From assembly GCA_947359465.1 (NCBI GenBank), contig OX375879.1, forward strand, positions 96,892,396-96,956,395: a DNA stretch of 64,000 nt, in the 5' to 3' direction. This DNA is from Metellina segmentata (taxonomy: Eukaryota > Arthropoda > Arachnida > Araneae > Tetragnathidae). This document shows, piece after piece, positions 13,001-28,000 of this stretch (positions are counted from its first letter, which is position 1; the number at the start of each line of letters is the position of its first letter). The notes beneath the pieces are model-generated. The model ran no database searches. It saw only the letters and a list, made by a program, of their open reading frames with translations, and had not been told where the DNA came from. The translations under genes were made by a program, and so were the position numbers.

Positions 13001-16000
13001 GGTTAAGAAACAAAACAAACGCGACTTATTCTTAAAGCCCTTTTATTAAACAAAAGATAGAGAATAAAAAAGATGGTATATGTATGATACCATTCATAAA
13101 AACTACGATTTTTGCTCACTGGAGCAATTACAAAAAATATCGACCTTACAAAAACATAACATGGCATGGTTGGTAAGATGATTAATACATTGTATGTCAC
13201 CCAGAGGATGATATACAGTCCGTACAACGCCTAGGCATGCTGAGGATCAAATTATCGAGCTGATCTTGGGAAGATCACTCCACTTAGCAAGCAATGCTCT
13301 CCGAAGTTCCGGTACACATGTGGGAGGTGGTTGACGAGCTGCAACTCGTTGGCCAAGCATGTCCCACACCTGCTCTATTGGATACCAGTCAGATGAGAAT
13401 GCTGGCTATTCCATACGGGTGATATCCTCAGATTCAAGACATTCGTTTACAATATTTGCACGGTAAGGACGGGCGTTGTCATCCATAAACACAAATTCTG
13501 AGCCCATGGCATCCCTAAACAAGCGTACATATTGTTCCAGAATGGTGTCCCGATAAATTTGGCCTCCCATGGTCCCGATTTGAACATGTAGATGTGTTCT
13601 GGAGTCCAGTATAATTCCGTCCCAAACGAGCAATCCTGCACTAGCGTAACGGTACGAACAGCATGAACATCCGCCGTGAATCAGACTGCAAGCTAAACCT
13701 GGACTCGTCGGAAAACATCACACAAGCCCACTGTGACGATGTCCACATTGCATGCTCTCTACTCCAAGCTAACCGCTGGCGACAGTGAGTTGTCGTGAGC
13801 GGAACACATATGACAGGCCTGCGATCATATAGACCAACATGTCCCAAACGTATGTAAACGATTTGCCTTGAAACTGTCGTACCCGTGACTGAAGATAGCT
13901 GATGAGAAAGTTCGGATGCTGTGCTCCGTCTGCTTCTTTTTGCAGTGACTGCCAAATACCGGTCGTCATTCGGCGTTGTAACTCGGGGGCCACCTGTACT
14001 GTAACGGCTACTGACATTTCCCTCATTTTGGAATCGTTGCCAAAGCCTAGAGATGACACTTTGGGCGATTCCAAGTTCCACTGAAACTTCTGTCTAAGTA
14101 CGCCCACATTCCAGGCGGCCGATAATTCTACCACGTAAAAAACATCGACATGCGTCCTCTGAGTCATAACTATTCGGTTGTCGCACTGAGCGGCTTAGAG
14201 AACGCTTGTGAACAATTTTACTTCATTGCTACCATTCCTTATATACACCTCTCTTACACTCTCGTCATTGTGACGTACTATCGGTGCCATCTGATGGCTT
14301 CCTGAAATTTGGATACTATTCTTGAAGATGTGTACGATAATTCTACAGGTGAAATTTTTACTTTAGAGTTCGATTTCCATGTGATTCTGAATTATCCTTA
14401 ATTTATGGACATGAGTGTTTAACACCTCTTTCAAAGTCACTAAGTTTCTTTCGTTTCGACATATTGTCACAATTTCACACGAAACTAACGACGTTACCAC
14501 GTAGCGTATAGTATTTAACAGATCACTTGCAAGCACTGAATTTGCACAAAATCCGACACTAATGAAAAGCTGGCGTCCGGTCCATTATTGTAGGGTAGTG
14601 TATATAGATAGATAGATAGGTAAAACATTCATTTTAATTTGAGTCCCAGAAGAATGTGTACGAAAATAATAATTTTTAATTTACAGTATAAGAATAGTTC
14701 AGAAAACATTGCCAACGACATGAACAAACTCGTTCATGGAATAATGGGGGAAAACATATTTCTATCTGGTAATGGTAATTTTAGTTAACGTCGTACTAGA
14801 GCAACACAACGGGTTATTGACGACGGTCTGGGTAATTGGTAATTTTTAGTTAACGTCGTACTAGAGCAACACAACGGGCTATTGACGACGGTCCGGGATC
14901 AGTCCCTTAAGGGAAAGATCCGAGGACAACACTTCGTAATTTTGAACCACGGTCAGATGACGAAGCAACAACTGAGCTAGCACCCCACTCTCCAAACTTC
15001 CACACCAACCCAACTTGAGGACTTTCGGCCACGGCAGATTTAAGGTGCACCAGCCGCCTCTACAACATACGCTTACAAACATCCTTGCCCGAACCCGGAT
15101 TCGAACCATGAACCTTCCGATCTAGAGGCTAACACCTTAACCACTATACCGGTTGGCCTGCTTTTCATCATATGAATATATAGGCACTCAAATGTGTATA
15201 TGTATATATGTGCGTGTTTACCGGTTGGGAATTGGGTATGCAACCAGAAGATAGCAAGCTCGAAACTAGATCCAATCAAAGACAGGTTGTGTACGTGGGG
15301 GCTGGTGTGTGTAAAATCTCTCCTGGTATCAAATGTTCTCATATTGGCGTGCAGTCGAAGTTTGGGCAGTGCGGTGCAAGCTTAGGTGTTGATCTTGTCA
15401 TCAGACAGTGGTTCAAAATCACGAGGTGTTGTTCTAAGATCTTTCCCTTTGCATTCATTCAGGATCATCACCAATTGTTCGTTGTTTTGCTTCAGTGTGA
15501 AGTAAACTTTCATCTTCCTTACTTTATAGTGTAACTAAGGTTTTTAAGTTATGCCTCTACTTTTTGTTTCACGTTTATTTTTGAGAAAAGGTTTGGCAAC
15601 AACATACATATTTGTCGTCTGCACGCACGAATATTTTTGATTGTTTTGCCGATCTTTTGAGTCTTGGTGACTCTTGTATCGACTTTGAAACTGCCATTTA
15701 TACCACAAAAACGTTTTCCAAATTAATTATTATTATCAAAACACCGAGCAAGATGTTGCCAACTTCTGTTCCAACAAGACTTTCTTTCCACGTTGCCTGG
15801 AACATACGCTTGTTTGGTATTTAAAAAACATTTATACTAGTTTACTTTCATGTTAATAGTTCGTCATTCTCATATAAAGCTAAACTTACCTTGGAGGATT
15901 GTAAAAATGTCATAAAATTTACGAATTATTGGCTTTCTAGGGTGAAGAGAGAGGGGATCTGCCAAATGAAGAAATAGTTGTACAGAATGTCAATGCCTAG

Positions 16001-19000
16001 GATTCGTCGAACTGTTTTCCATTTTTACTCTTGATTAACATAGCTCGTATATTTCTGACCAAAAAAGATCAATTATTTTTTCTCCTAGACCATTAAAGAC
16101 AGTAAAAATTTCACCGGATTTAAAATCTGCGGAAAACTACACATCAGATCAATACTTAAAAATATGATTTTCTTTAAATGAATGAAATTTTTATATTAAA
16201 TATATTTTATGTATATTTTTTTTTTGCAAGAGAATGTGACGTCACGCTAATATTTGTGTTCCAAAAATAAACAGATTACATTTCCAGCCCTCTTACGATT
16301 TGAGCGAAAGAAAGCAAATAAAATACACATTTTGGCTGGCATTATTTAGTTCTTTTTCGTAAAATCGGGATCGTTAAAAATTTCAGTGGATTTGAAATCT
16401 GCAGAAAATTTGACACCGGATAGATACCTTATAAATTAGTTTTTCTTTTAATAAATAATTTTTAAATTAATATTTATATTTTTTTGGTTGCAAAGCAATT
16501 GACCACACATGCAATATGAGCTCCACGAAAAGAACTGTCACGGGTAACTGCCATTTGGTTTAGCAAACCAACACCATGGGCAGTGTGACTCCTGTTAAAA
16601 GAACTGTTACAGGCAACTCTGTTATGGCTTTTATCCAATAGGCTACGAACTCCTATTTGGTTTGTTTCGCAAGATAAAAACCCCACAAAAGCAACTGGCA
16701 CAGGCTAGCCATACAGTGGCTAGTAGGTTATAAGAAAAGAACAGTTGTTCTTGTGTTCTGGTTGCTACTGTTCTAGTAGACGAACATGAATGTATGACAG
16801 TACCTGTGTTTAGATACAATCAAGAACATGAAATCTTTGGTACTGTTCTGGATAAGAACACAAATAAAGTCTGATTCATTGTACACTTCAGAGGAGGTGA
16901 GGTACTTTGGCAGCAGACGGTGTAGCACGTATTTTGGAAACTTCATATACCACTGCGTGGCTAGCCTGGCGTTGCCTGTGCCAGTTGCTTTTGTGGGGTT
17001 ATTGGTTTGCTTTGCAGACCAAATGGGAATTCATAGCCTATTGGATAACAGTCATAACAGAGTTGCCCATGACAGTTGTTTTCGTGGGGCTCACATTACC
17101 TGTGGTGATAGTTTGTGTAGCAAACCAAAAAATATAAATATTTAATTGAAAAATTATTTATTAAAAGAAAATCAAACATATAAGGTATCTATCTGGTGTC
17201 AAATTTTCTGCAGATTTCAAATCGGTTGAAATTTTTAATCTATACTTAACGTTCCTGATTTTATAAAAAAGCAACAAATAATGCCATCCAAAATGTTTTT
17301 TATTTTCTTTGCTTACTTTAACTCAAATCGTAAGAGGGCAGAAATGTAATTTGTTTAATTTTGGAACAGGAATGTTGGCGTGACGTCGCATTCTCTTGCA
17401 AAAATATAAAAGGTATTCAATTCAAAATTTTTATTTATTTAAAGAAAATCATATTTTTAGGTACTGATCTAATGTGAAATTTTCCAAAGATTTCAAATCG
17501 TTTGAAATTTTTACTCTACCTTTAATGGTCTTGGAGATAGAACGAAGAATTAAAAAACTAAAGTAAACTTTTTTTTATCGTCTGCTGGAACATCATTCCT
17601 CTGCGCAAAATGAAAATGGAAACGGAAGAAATTAATTTAGAATCCGATCTTTTATCAGCTGTCTTGCTGTTGCCATTCCAAAGAAAACAACAATAATAAT
17701 TAAATTTCATTAAATTCCATTTTAAAATGTTCGAGATTGAATTTTAAAATTAGGGCTGGACTATAAAATTGCAAAATATTCGGGCTATCTGTGTACCAAA
17801 TTTCATTGTTGTAAGTGCCATAGATTCGTCAGGACATGGTGAATACCAAATACACAAACTTCATTTTATTATAATAAAGATTGTATATAAATTTTTATGT
17901 CCAATTTAGGTATGCAGTGTCCCTCTGTTCTTGGTTACTACAACACACACTGTCACTCTGACAGTCCCTTTAAAAATCAGAAATTATGTGTTTTTCAAGT
18001 TCTAAAATGTGATTTGATATATTGTGCAAACTCACTTCATGCGATTTGTTTTACAGACCCCCGAAGGCTTTGTATATCTCTATGTAAAGGAGATTGGAAA
18101 CCCAGATACTGGAGTCAAAATGCAACTTTTGAATCCTATAGTTTTACGTCTACATCAAACTCAAGTCATTCTTGCTTATCCTTTCAAGTATTTAAGTGTG
18201 AGTATGGATATTCTGCAGTTTGATCAAATGTAAAGTAGAATTTCTGAGTTTCACTATCTTACTAGACTAAAAAGTAACAAGGTATAATGAAGTAGAGAAA
18301 AACTCTATTGAGATATGTTGTTAAATTTTGCTTGAAAGCAATGGTAAAAATTCTAAATTTGAGTTAACATTAATAAACATAGTAAAGTATAGTCCGACTC
18401 CCGTGAGTTAGAAGCACGGTTTTGAACAAATCATTTTGTTAAATTAAAAAACTTATGGTAACATAAACAAATCAATCCCTTAATTGGTGTCTTCAGAATT
18501 TGTTTCTGGTTCTACATTTATTATTTGGTGCTAAAAACAATAGCAGTGATATCGGGTTGTCAGGATGCTGACTATTTTATTTGAGTGTGTTAATGAGTCA
18601 TATATGAGTGATTCTATTGTAGGAGTGACCATGTAAGAGATGCTGTTGCATGTTGAATAACACTGACATAACAGGAATAAAATTTATTGAATTTTAACAG
18701 GAATTTATCAGAACAGATAAAAATGTTCTTGTCAGTCCGGAGGCACACTAGAGGGAGATTTTAAATTTCCCCATGTCAGCAAAACGTCACGGTTTGGCTC
18801 CGTCTCATTGGACGATGGAGAGAGCAACCGCAATGCAATTCACTTTTGGGAATTCCTACTGAGCAAGTGTCGGAATTTTTTTATTGACGAATAGATATTG
18901 CCAGTAGTTTACAATCATAGGTTCACCAATGTCTCTGACTTTTACCGAGTTTATTCGACAGAAATGCAATGAGCTCCCAATTGTTTGAAAATTGCATTAA

Positions 19001-22000
19001 TGAACTCCCTATTGCTACGTCAGATGGATCTGCCCAAAGACTAAGTCGAGCACCAGGAATGGGATGTCGCAGTAAGGTTGCATTTGCAAGTGCCTCTGTA
19101 GCTGCAGAAAATGCTTTGTCGGCTTCTTCTGACCATTCGAGTTGGTGTTCAGGGTAATTCCATGCTGAAAAGGAAAAAACTTGAAAAAATAAAATAGTAA
19201 TAATAGATATATTTTACATAATTTTGGGTTTAAAAAAGTCTTAAGTTCTTTGGTAGGTATTAATTTTTTTTTTAGAATTTAGTTAGATTTATTTTAGAAT
19301 TTAGTTAGATTTTTTTTAGATTAGTTAGAATTTTGAATTAGAATTGGAAAAATGAAGAAGTGTTACGTAAGTTACTGTAACATAAGTTACTTGAAAGAAA
19401 ACTTATATAAATTTAATTTATGAATGACAGTTTTAATATTGCTTGACTACAATTCTGAAAGGCTCTAGAAAGGAATGTATATACTTTTCAAACTATATTG
19501 TGTTAAACGGAACAGGATTTTATTCAAATGTCCATGAACCTCTTCTGTTATTCCTCTTTACTGCAACGTAAGTTACTACAGTAAATTTAATTCTGTGAAA
19601 TTAAGAATATCAGTAAATTAATAACATTCCCATCAAAGTTTAGCTTTTTATTAGTTTGTTGAACAATTCAAGTGAATTTTGTTTTTTATTATTCTTTGCT
19701 AATATATTTGCAATTCAAGATCAGTATATTTGTCTAAATGTAACATAAGTTACCGTGGAATTTCCCTTCAGTCTTTTGTGAGGAACGCAGATTCTTCTTT
19801 TTATTTCTCTGTCCCTCTAGAAATTTGTTTAAAGGGTCCACAATTCCAGATGGCTTAGGAACGAATCCTCTGTACAAATTGTTAAGTCCTAAAAATCTAT
19901 GAAGTAGACGATTTGGGAAATTTTGTATTGATTTTACCTTATCAGGAAGAGGGGCTAAACTATTTTCAGACACCTTAAATCTCAGAAAATGTAGGTAAGG
20001 TACATTTTAAAGGTTTAATGGTCAATGCATTCAAATATTGCACATAAATGTTGAACATATCGTTCTTCTGTACCACTGGCTATAAAAATATCGTCAACAA
20101 ACACATATACACCTTGTAGTTCTCTCGTTACCTCATCGACGAAATGCTGAAAAGGGCTGATTGGCATTGCATAGGCTTTATAAAATAAACACAAGTTCAA
20201 TTTTTTTAGCTTGAGTGAAACATGAAGATTTTATGAAATTTGCTACCATATCTGATCCAAATTTTGCTAGGTTTTTTTTCAACTTGTGAATGACCTGTAA
20301 TTCGAAAACTTATTTATATTAACATCTAATATTTAACAATTTTTTTGTGATAAAGAGCTTTACATACACTAAATTTCATTGAAATTTGGAAAAGGTCAGG
20401 TTAAAAACTGTACTTTTGTGTGTTGATTTGACATGAAATGACCCATTTGTGTGGGGCAACTGTTTTCAGTAACCACAGATGTGCTCAACAGTCTGACTGT
20501 TATCCAACCAATGCTATTATCTCCTGAATATCCTCCAAGTAGGAAATCTGATATGTTTCTGTTTTAAAAAAATAGTGATTATTTTTGGTGTGTGTTGTGT
20601 GTTAGTAAAAGTAAGTTTTAAAACTTGATTTATGCAAATTTTAAATCATGATCCAAAAATAAAAATGGCTTGAAAGGAATTTACGTTGTGTTTTTTATTT
20701 TTAGCAAGCAAATATCAATCGGCATATTTGATCATACATGTCAAATAACTCCATTTCTTCATTATATTCGATTTTTCTTAAAACATCAAAAAGTAATGTA
20801 ATTCAAAATATCTTCTAGCGGAATTTGAACAATTATGTAACAACCAAATTGTATGTAATATGAAAACTCACTCTAAATATTTCTTAATTTAATGAAAATG
20901 CCATCGAAATTTTCACAGGCTGTCAATGGTAAAGCGTCAGAAGTTGTTGTTCACCATCAAAACAGAAAGAACTTCACTGGTTGCGATGACACCAGTTTTC
21001 TGAAGCCTACTTGTGGTATCAAGCATGATAAAGGTGTAGCAGTACCATACAGTGAAGTGAGTATATTTAGGATTGAAACACTTCCAAATATAGTCAAGCA
21101 TCCCCAAAGTGTTATTTTTATATAATTTTACATATTGAATGTTGTAAAGAATGCTTTTATAATTCTGTGATTAAATCCTAGTTTACAGTGCAATACGACA
21201 ATCTACTTAGTTGGTGTTGTATCATCAATGCTGACCATAACCATTACTGTTATCTTGGTGACAAAACGTTAAAATTATACTTTAGGCCAGGGCTCGAAAT
21301 ACCCGGGTGCACTGTGCACATGAAAATAAAATTGTGCACCTAATTTTTTTCCCGCTAGGTGCACACAGTGCACCTAACCTTAAAAAAAAGGGAGGGAGGG
21401 GAACAATATATTAGTATCGACATCTCTAGCTCTAAAGGAACGTAATTGAAATTCCTAAATACACACTAAGTGAAAACAAAATCGCTGTGCCGTAACGGAT
21501 TTATACAGGAGGAAGGTTTACTTGTGCCACTGCTACCAAAACTTTCCGATGATCGAAACATTTTCCAGATGGATCTGTTAAAGCGACTGTCGCAACAGCC
21601 GTGCGCCGTAGAATTTCGATATGTTTAAATATTTTTTATTTACTATCTACTACAAACCTATGTAAACATACCAAACTAATACAGTAGTTTACATTACATT
21701 AATACTCTAAAATTACGTTTGTTTTAAATGTGCACCTAACATATAACCTGTGCTCCTAATTTAAAAACTTAGGTGCACAGTGTGCACCTGTATTAAAAAA
21801 TCTATTTCGAGGCCTGCTTTAGGCTGTGACGTTAACTAGGATTTTACCTTATAAATTTGTTTTCAATGTTAAAAATACACTTATATTCACTTATCCCCTT
21901 GTCTCATTAACTCTTCAAACATAAAAGAATATAAAAAGTGAATATCAAAAAACAATGTTTAATTAATGTTATTCAATAGTTAATTTAATGTATATAAATA

Positions 22001-25000
22001 TTTGATGAAATGACAACTGTAATGTGATTTTCTGCCGTGGATCAAAACAAAGGTACATCCTGTATTGTTCTTCTAGTAATACCTTTGGTGAATTTTGTAG
22101 TGCTTTTTACTAGTCACCACCAAACTCTCCTAGCCCCTACTGCTATATTGGTATCACACTCTTTATATCCACAGTACCATTTGTAACTCTCAGAGGTTTC
22201 ACTTTTTGTTCTCACACAAGCAAGATGCTTGATTCCGCTAATTAAAGTAATTTCGTCTTTGAATAATAATGCAACCATTTTTATAAATAAAAGCTTTGTA
22301 AATTCATAGTTTAAGATATTGAAATTATTTGTTACATTTGATTGAACTGGAACTAACTTTGTGGTAATAAATTACTATTGTGCATGGATTGAAAAAGGTC
22401 AATGCAATCACCTTTTCCCCTTATTTTTCATCTCAGCATTAGCTTTATAGACACACATCTATTGGTCATTTTTTTGTGGAATGAAACAGGCGTCCTTGAA
22501 GATCCCTTGCTTTCTAAATTTTTACAACTTGAGTCGACAAACCACCCTTCTAGTTTCTACTGAAAACAAATTTTAAAAAGTTAGCATTGGGACTCTGGTT
22601 TAGACATCTCCTGGACGACAAACAGATTCCTTTAAATATTTACATTTTCTTTACAGTGCTTATTTCTATAAATTAATTCATGAAATATTTGTGTAAGATT
22701 TTAAACTGTGTGACTGTTTTGAATAAGAGCACAAGTAAGATATGCCATAAAATTACTATATACTTGTTCAGCCTGGTATCCAAGTAGTTGGTGCTCTGGC
22801 TTAGTTCCACAGATTCTGAATTTGATTCCTGATCTTGGCATGGATGTTCGTAGTGGTTCAGAATCCAATCTGCCATAGAATCGGCAGATTGGATTATCGA
22901 ATGAGCCCTTACGTTTTGAAAACGGACCTGAGATTTTTGACTGGTGTACCACAAGAATAGCACTGGTGTTTTGTATGAATGGTGAAATGGTTTAAATTGT
23001 GTAAGATTTATTTCATTTCAATGATTTAGTTTGAAACTTTTGACACATGTTCAAAAACTTCCAAGTATCAACCTTATCAAAAATGTTTAGTATGCTTTTC
23101 GTATTACTATTTATCACTAATTGTTCCAAAAAAAAATTTAAAAAAATTCATTATGAAGCAAAGAGTAGAAAATGAATAATTTTTTTTTTGCAAATCAATC
23201 AAAATGAAGCCTTTTTTTTTGTTGTCAGTATGGCAAATATAATATTTGTTGCATGCCGCAGAATTAAAGCGATTAGTTTACGCATATTATGAGATGAAAA
23301 ATTAAATGTTGAATACCACTGCCTTAGAGCAACCAATTCAACCAAATTAGTCATTCATTTGTAAGATTTTATGAATTAGGGACTCCAAAATATTTCATAC
23401 AGGGTGCTGTTAAATTTGGGGCTTCCTCTGCTATTGCTAAAATTTTAATAAAATGTTCTTTGAGGTACAGATTTTCTCCAAAATGTGATTGTGACCCAGG
23501 ATGACAAAGATTTTCTCTTTCTTCTTTGCATGATTATTTGACATTGTCTGGTGTTTAGGGCAGCTTGGCTAAACATAGCCCATGTGCCATAAAATCTCAA
23601 ACCAAGCATCTCCCTGGGTGTATTTCTCTCTTCTATGTCAGTCAAACTTTTCTTGTGTGTGTGTGTATCTTACTTGGTGTTGTCTGCCTTGTGTCTGGCA
23701 CACTGTGGTCTTTGTATCAGAATATAAGAAAGAAAAGAGATAGAGAAATAAAATTAATAATAGACCTAAGAGAACTACTGTTCAAGAGTGACTTAAAAAT
23801 TTTGTTTATTTCAAGTTTCGACAGCATCAGATTGTATTACATCTTGTTTCCTAGGGTTTCTGCTGTTTTTGTCCTGAAAAAGCAGTCAAAGTTAATCAAA
23901 AAAGAGGTGGTCAAGATTGCTCTCGAGAGATTGATCCTGCTGATTTTGAGGAACAGAGAAAGAAAGCCAGTGCTCATTGCCTTCATTTTAGCGATATTTG
24001 GTAAGTTGGAAACCTTTTATTTAAAGCAAATCTATATTTATAAAAAAGGATGTGTGTGCTTGAATATTCTCTATACAAATCTACACCGTTTGACCAATCC
24101 ACATCAAATTCGGTACAATTATACTTTAGAACACTGCGGGGAACATAAGCTATTTCTTTCCTGTCTTCAGATTAATCTGTAATCATGAAAATTAGCTCAT
24201 AGATAGTCCTAAAAGTGCCCCTTGAAGCCTCAATTTTAAAATCTAAAGTTTGTTCTTCTGCAATAAATGGACATGGACAATGTTCTACAAGGTTTGTGTG
24301 TTCAGTTAACACAGGGAAATGTTGCTGTAATATTTTATTTGTTGCGGTCATATTTGAAACTCGAGCAACGCCAGGTTATTTAGCTAGTGTTCTTTAAAAA
24401 ATAAACATTCTCCCTGTTTGATTGTTTCTAAACTTTTGATGCAAATGTAGTATTCCAGGCTCAGTCTGGTAACAAAATTATCTAATACTTTTTACATTAA
24501 AAAACGAGCTTATATTGCTTCAAAATTTTGTAGACAGTCATAGTTTTGAAAATGAAAAATATTAATTAATCTATCAAAATTATTGTATTTCATTTTGTAA
24601 ATGTTTGAGTAGTTAAAAATAATTTAATAGAAAAAAAACGATACTTATAGCAGATTACTATTTCTTTCATTTGATGAACCTGTCATTTTATGTTTGTTAG
24701 CAAAACAATCATTGAAAGAATGAAATTTCAGGTATTCCGTAAATGCTTTAAATGATCCAGTCATCTTTCATGACGTATCCATTCAAGTATTTAATGAAGT
24801 ATATCTTGCAAATGGTTCGGCGGTCTGGATATCACTCACACATAATGAAGAATTTAAGCTTGGGAACACCAATCCTTCTCAGTTTGATTCAAATAATACA
24901 GTAAGTAAAGCTCTTTTTTGTTGTGTATTGTGTCATCTACAGAAAGGTATTTTATAAGCAAAATATGTTAAATGCGAGTCAAATTATTTTTAATGGATGT

Positions 25001-28000
25001 ATTAATTATTAGGGATTTTTATGATGTTTCAAAAATAGACCTTAAATGTTGTGAAATTCGAAATTATTCCTCTTTTGTTTTTGTTGAATACTTTTATTGT
25101 GTGGCTGTTGTGGGAAAATTAATTCAAAGTAGAGTTAATTTCTCAAATGGTAATAAGAGCTATGCAGGGAGAGGGCTTCTACATCCAAACTCATATATGA
25201 ATCATTATATCACTAACTCATAACCTTTGCCATTGCTTTTGATAGTGAACTATTGACTCGAATTGTAGCAGTGCATATCATAATAACAGAAATCAGAGAG
25301 TAGACAAAGTATTCCCTTCAGTAAAGTGTAGTCTGCCCACTGGGCTAGCAAGTTGTAGGCAGGGTGCAGGTTAGATTCCTGTCAGGTTGGATGCCTCCCT
25401 GGATGTATTTCTCTCTTCTGTGATACTAAAACTTTCCTTGTGTGTGTGTGTCGATTACTTTATGTTGTCTGTATTGTGTTTGGCACAACGCCGAGGCCGT
25501 AACACCAACCAACCTTCAATAAAGTTGGTAAGCTGTGACAGTGTGTTTGGAATGGCTCTGTGCTCCTCATTCAAAGGGGTTCGTGAAAGAATGAATGGTT
25601 AAAAATGTGATCTCCAGGTGTTAGAGATAAGAAAGATTATTGGATTATGGGTGGATATTTTAATTAATGTCGTACCAGAGCAACTCGTAGGGGTATTGCC
25701 GACAGTCTGTGTTTGGTCCCCCTGAGGACAACACCACATAACTTTGAACCATGGTCCGATGTCGAGGCAACATCTGAGCTGGCATCCCCTCCAAACTTCC
25801 ACATTACCCCAACATGAGGACATTTGAGACCATGACAGATTTAACATGTACAAGCCCTTTTGCACACGACAGTCTTCAGTTGGATTTGAACTCGCAACCC
25901 TACGGTCGCTGATGCTGCTGAACTGTGCAGTTTCTTTGTCTGATGCAAATTAAAAAAACTCTTTACAATTACAGTCAATAAATTGCTACCATTATCTGTG
26001 ACTAAGTTCTAAACTGTTTTGATTTCTCTAATCAGACCTATAGGATATATGGCAAAAATAATATATGTTACAAATAATATGTAATTAAAATTTCACTATC
26101 TTGATTGTTTATGAAATATACAAGTGAAATAGAGGATTATTATAGGAGCCAATAGGAGATTTTAAAAAAATGGCTCTAATACGGGAGTTTCCTGGAAATA
26201 CAAGTGAGTTGGTCACTTTTGTCTAAGCTGATGGTTCGCAATAATTTTAGAAAGATGCTTGAAATTTCTGGAGTGTAAAGAATAGTAAGATGTTTGGTCT
26301 GATTTCTACAGACTAATATCAATAGAGAATTGGAGTTCTTTAGTACTATTTACATTTTTAGCTGTAGGATTTCTATTTACTGCAAATTCATATTGAATGT
26401 TTTTTTAGATTGTGATGACATATTATACTGACAGTCCAAGGAATGGCACTGAGCTGATATCTGCAGAAAGTAATAGATTGCTTATACCGCAGCCTTTGCC
26501 AGGTCTTGACATTGAAAAGTTACCTCCCCCTCTTAAAGTATAGACAAGCTTTTTTACATTTTAATATTTTGTTCTTTAGTTTAGCATCAATTTTATAAAT
26601 TACACTATAGAATTATGTTTTATAGTAGTTCTCGCATTGCTTGAAGATATCAAGTAAAGTTCATTGTTTTGATAGCATAGAGTTGCTCATTTGAAAGCAG
26701 CGTTAAGCTGAAGGGTAAAATTGAGAAAATCAGATATTTATTTAAAATGCATAGCAATTTTGAAATTTTAGATTCTAAAACGTTTTTGAATTTTGAAAAG
26801 GTAGGTTTATGTATTATGTATAAAAAACTGAGATGTGATTTCAAAGCATATAAATATGCTAAAAGATTTGAATAGAAGTTTTTTCCCAAATCAAATATTG
26901 TAAATTTAGAATTGTACTTTTGATAAATCCAATATGATCTGGATTGGAAGATAATCAGGTGATTAAAATATGATAAATATTAAAGAGAACAGAGCATGAT
27001 TAACAGGCGGGACACTCCCCAACAAAAGATGACGATGAGGGTATCATGTGTGTCCAATGTGATATGGGTCAGTTTGACATCACTTCACTTTGACATCATT
27101 GCTGACTCTTGCCACTAATGAATGATATATTTTATGGAATGCGATATGCTGTTGAATTGCAGGATGCATGATTCCTGCATCAAATAGTTAATAAATTATT
27201 TTGTGAACATCTTGATTGAAACTTTAGAATTATTAAAAAGGAAAATAATTTTTTAGGGTAATTCACACTCATAAATAGACTTTATTATCATTCAATGCTG
27301 TATTTCTACATTATTTGATTCAAAACCATTCAAAGTTCACAAATGTAAGAGTGCATGAGACTACATACATTATTTTTATTGCTGAATTCAATTATACAGA
27401 ACATAAAATTCAGGTATTAAATTTGAGAAAAATCTGATAATTAACTGATTTTTAAATTGACAACTAAGAAGAAAAATGTAATTTTACTGCCTACTACTTA
27501 GATTAATATGTTCAAACATTTACTTTTAACTCAACAAACTTTTAGTTCCATTTGTTTATTTTATTTCTTAAATTTTATGTTTTACTTTAAATATTGATTA
27601 ACTGTGTATAGTAGTGTGAATCAAAACAGCTTCAAAAATTCAAGCGCCAGAGTATGGAAAAATTAATTTTGGGTGTTGTAGAGCTTTTGAAAAATTTTGT
27701 CTGCAAATGTTAACTTTTACTTTTCTATATGGCCTTGAATCTTTACTCATCATGTAGCATGGAACCGTTTGTTGTCCATATGCAAGCATTGTGTCCAAAT
27801 TATTAGAACGTGGGAAAAAATGTAAAAATTGTGGATGTTTAGGATTAAAAAAAGTATATTTGAACTGTGAACAGGTGTTAGGAACAGGTGCATCAGTTTT
27901 CCTAAAACACAATTTTCTCTTTTATTGTTTACATGGAATGTTTAAAAAATTTAATTATAAATCCAACTATATGTATTATAATATCTTAAGTTGTTTAGCA

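Noticed and set aside
23565..24182. 205-codon + strand ORF, the longest in the window
   Set aside because: It overlaps HAP2 exon 4 in a different frame and includes SINE and intron sequence; the HAP2 frame carries the conserved motifs and splice sites.
27600..27915. Tc1 transposase relic on the minus strand
   Set aside because: Only weak resemblance around a SRPYRKVK stretch and no termini; not distinguishable from chance.
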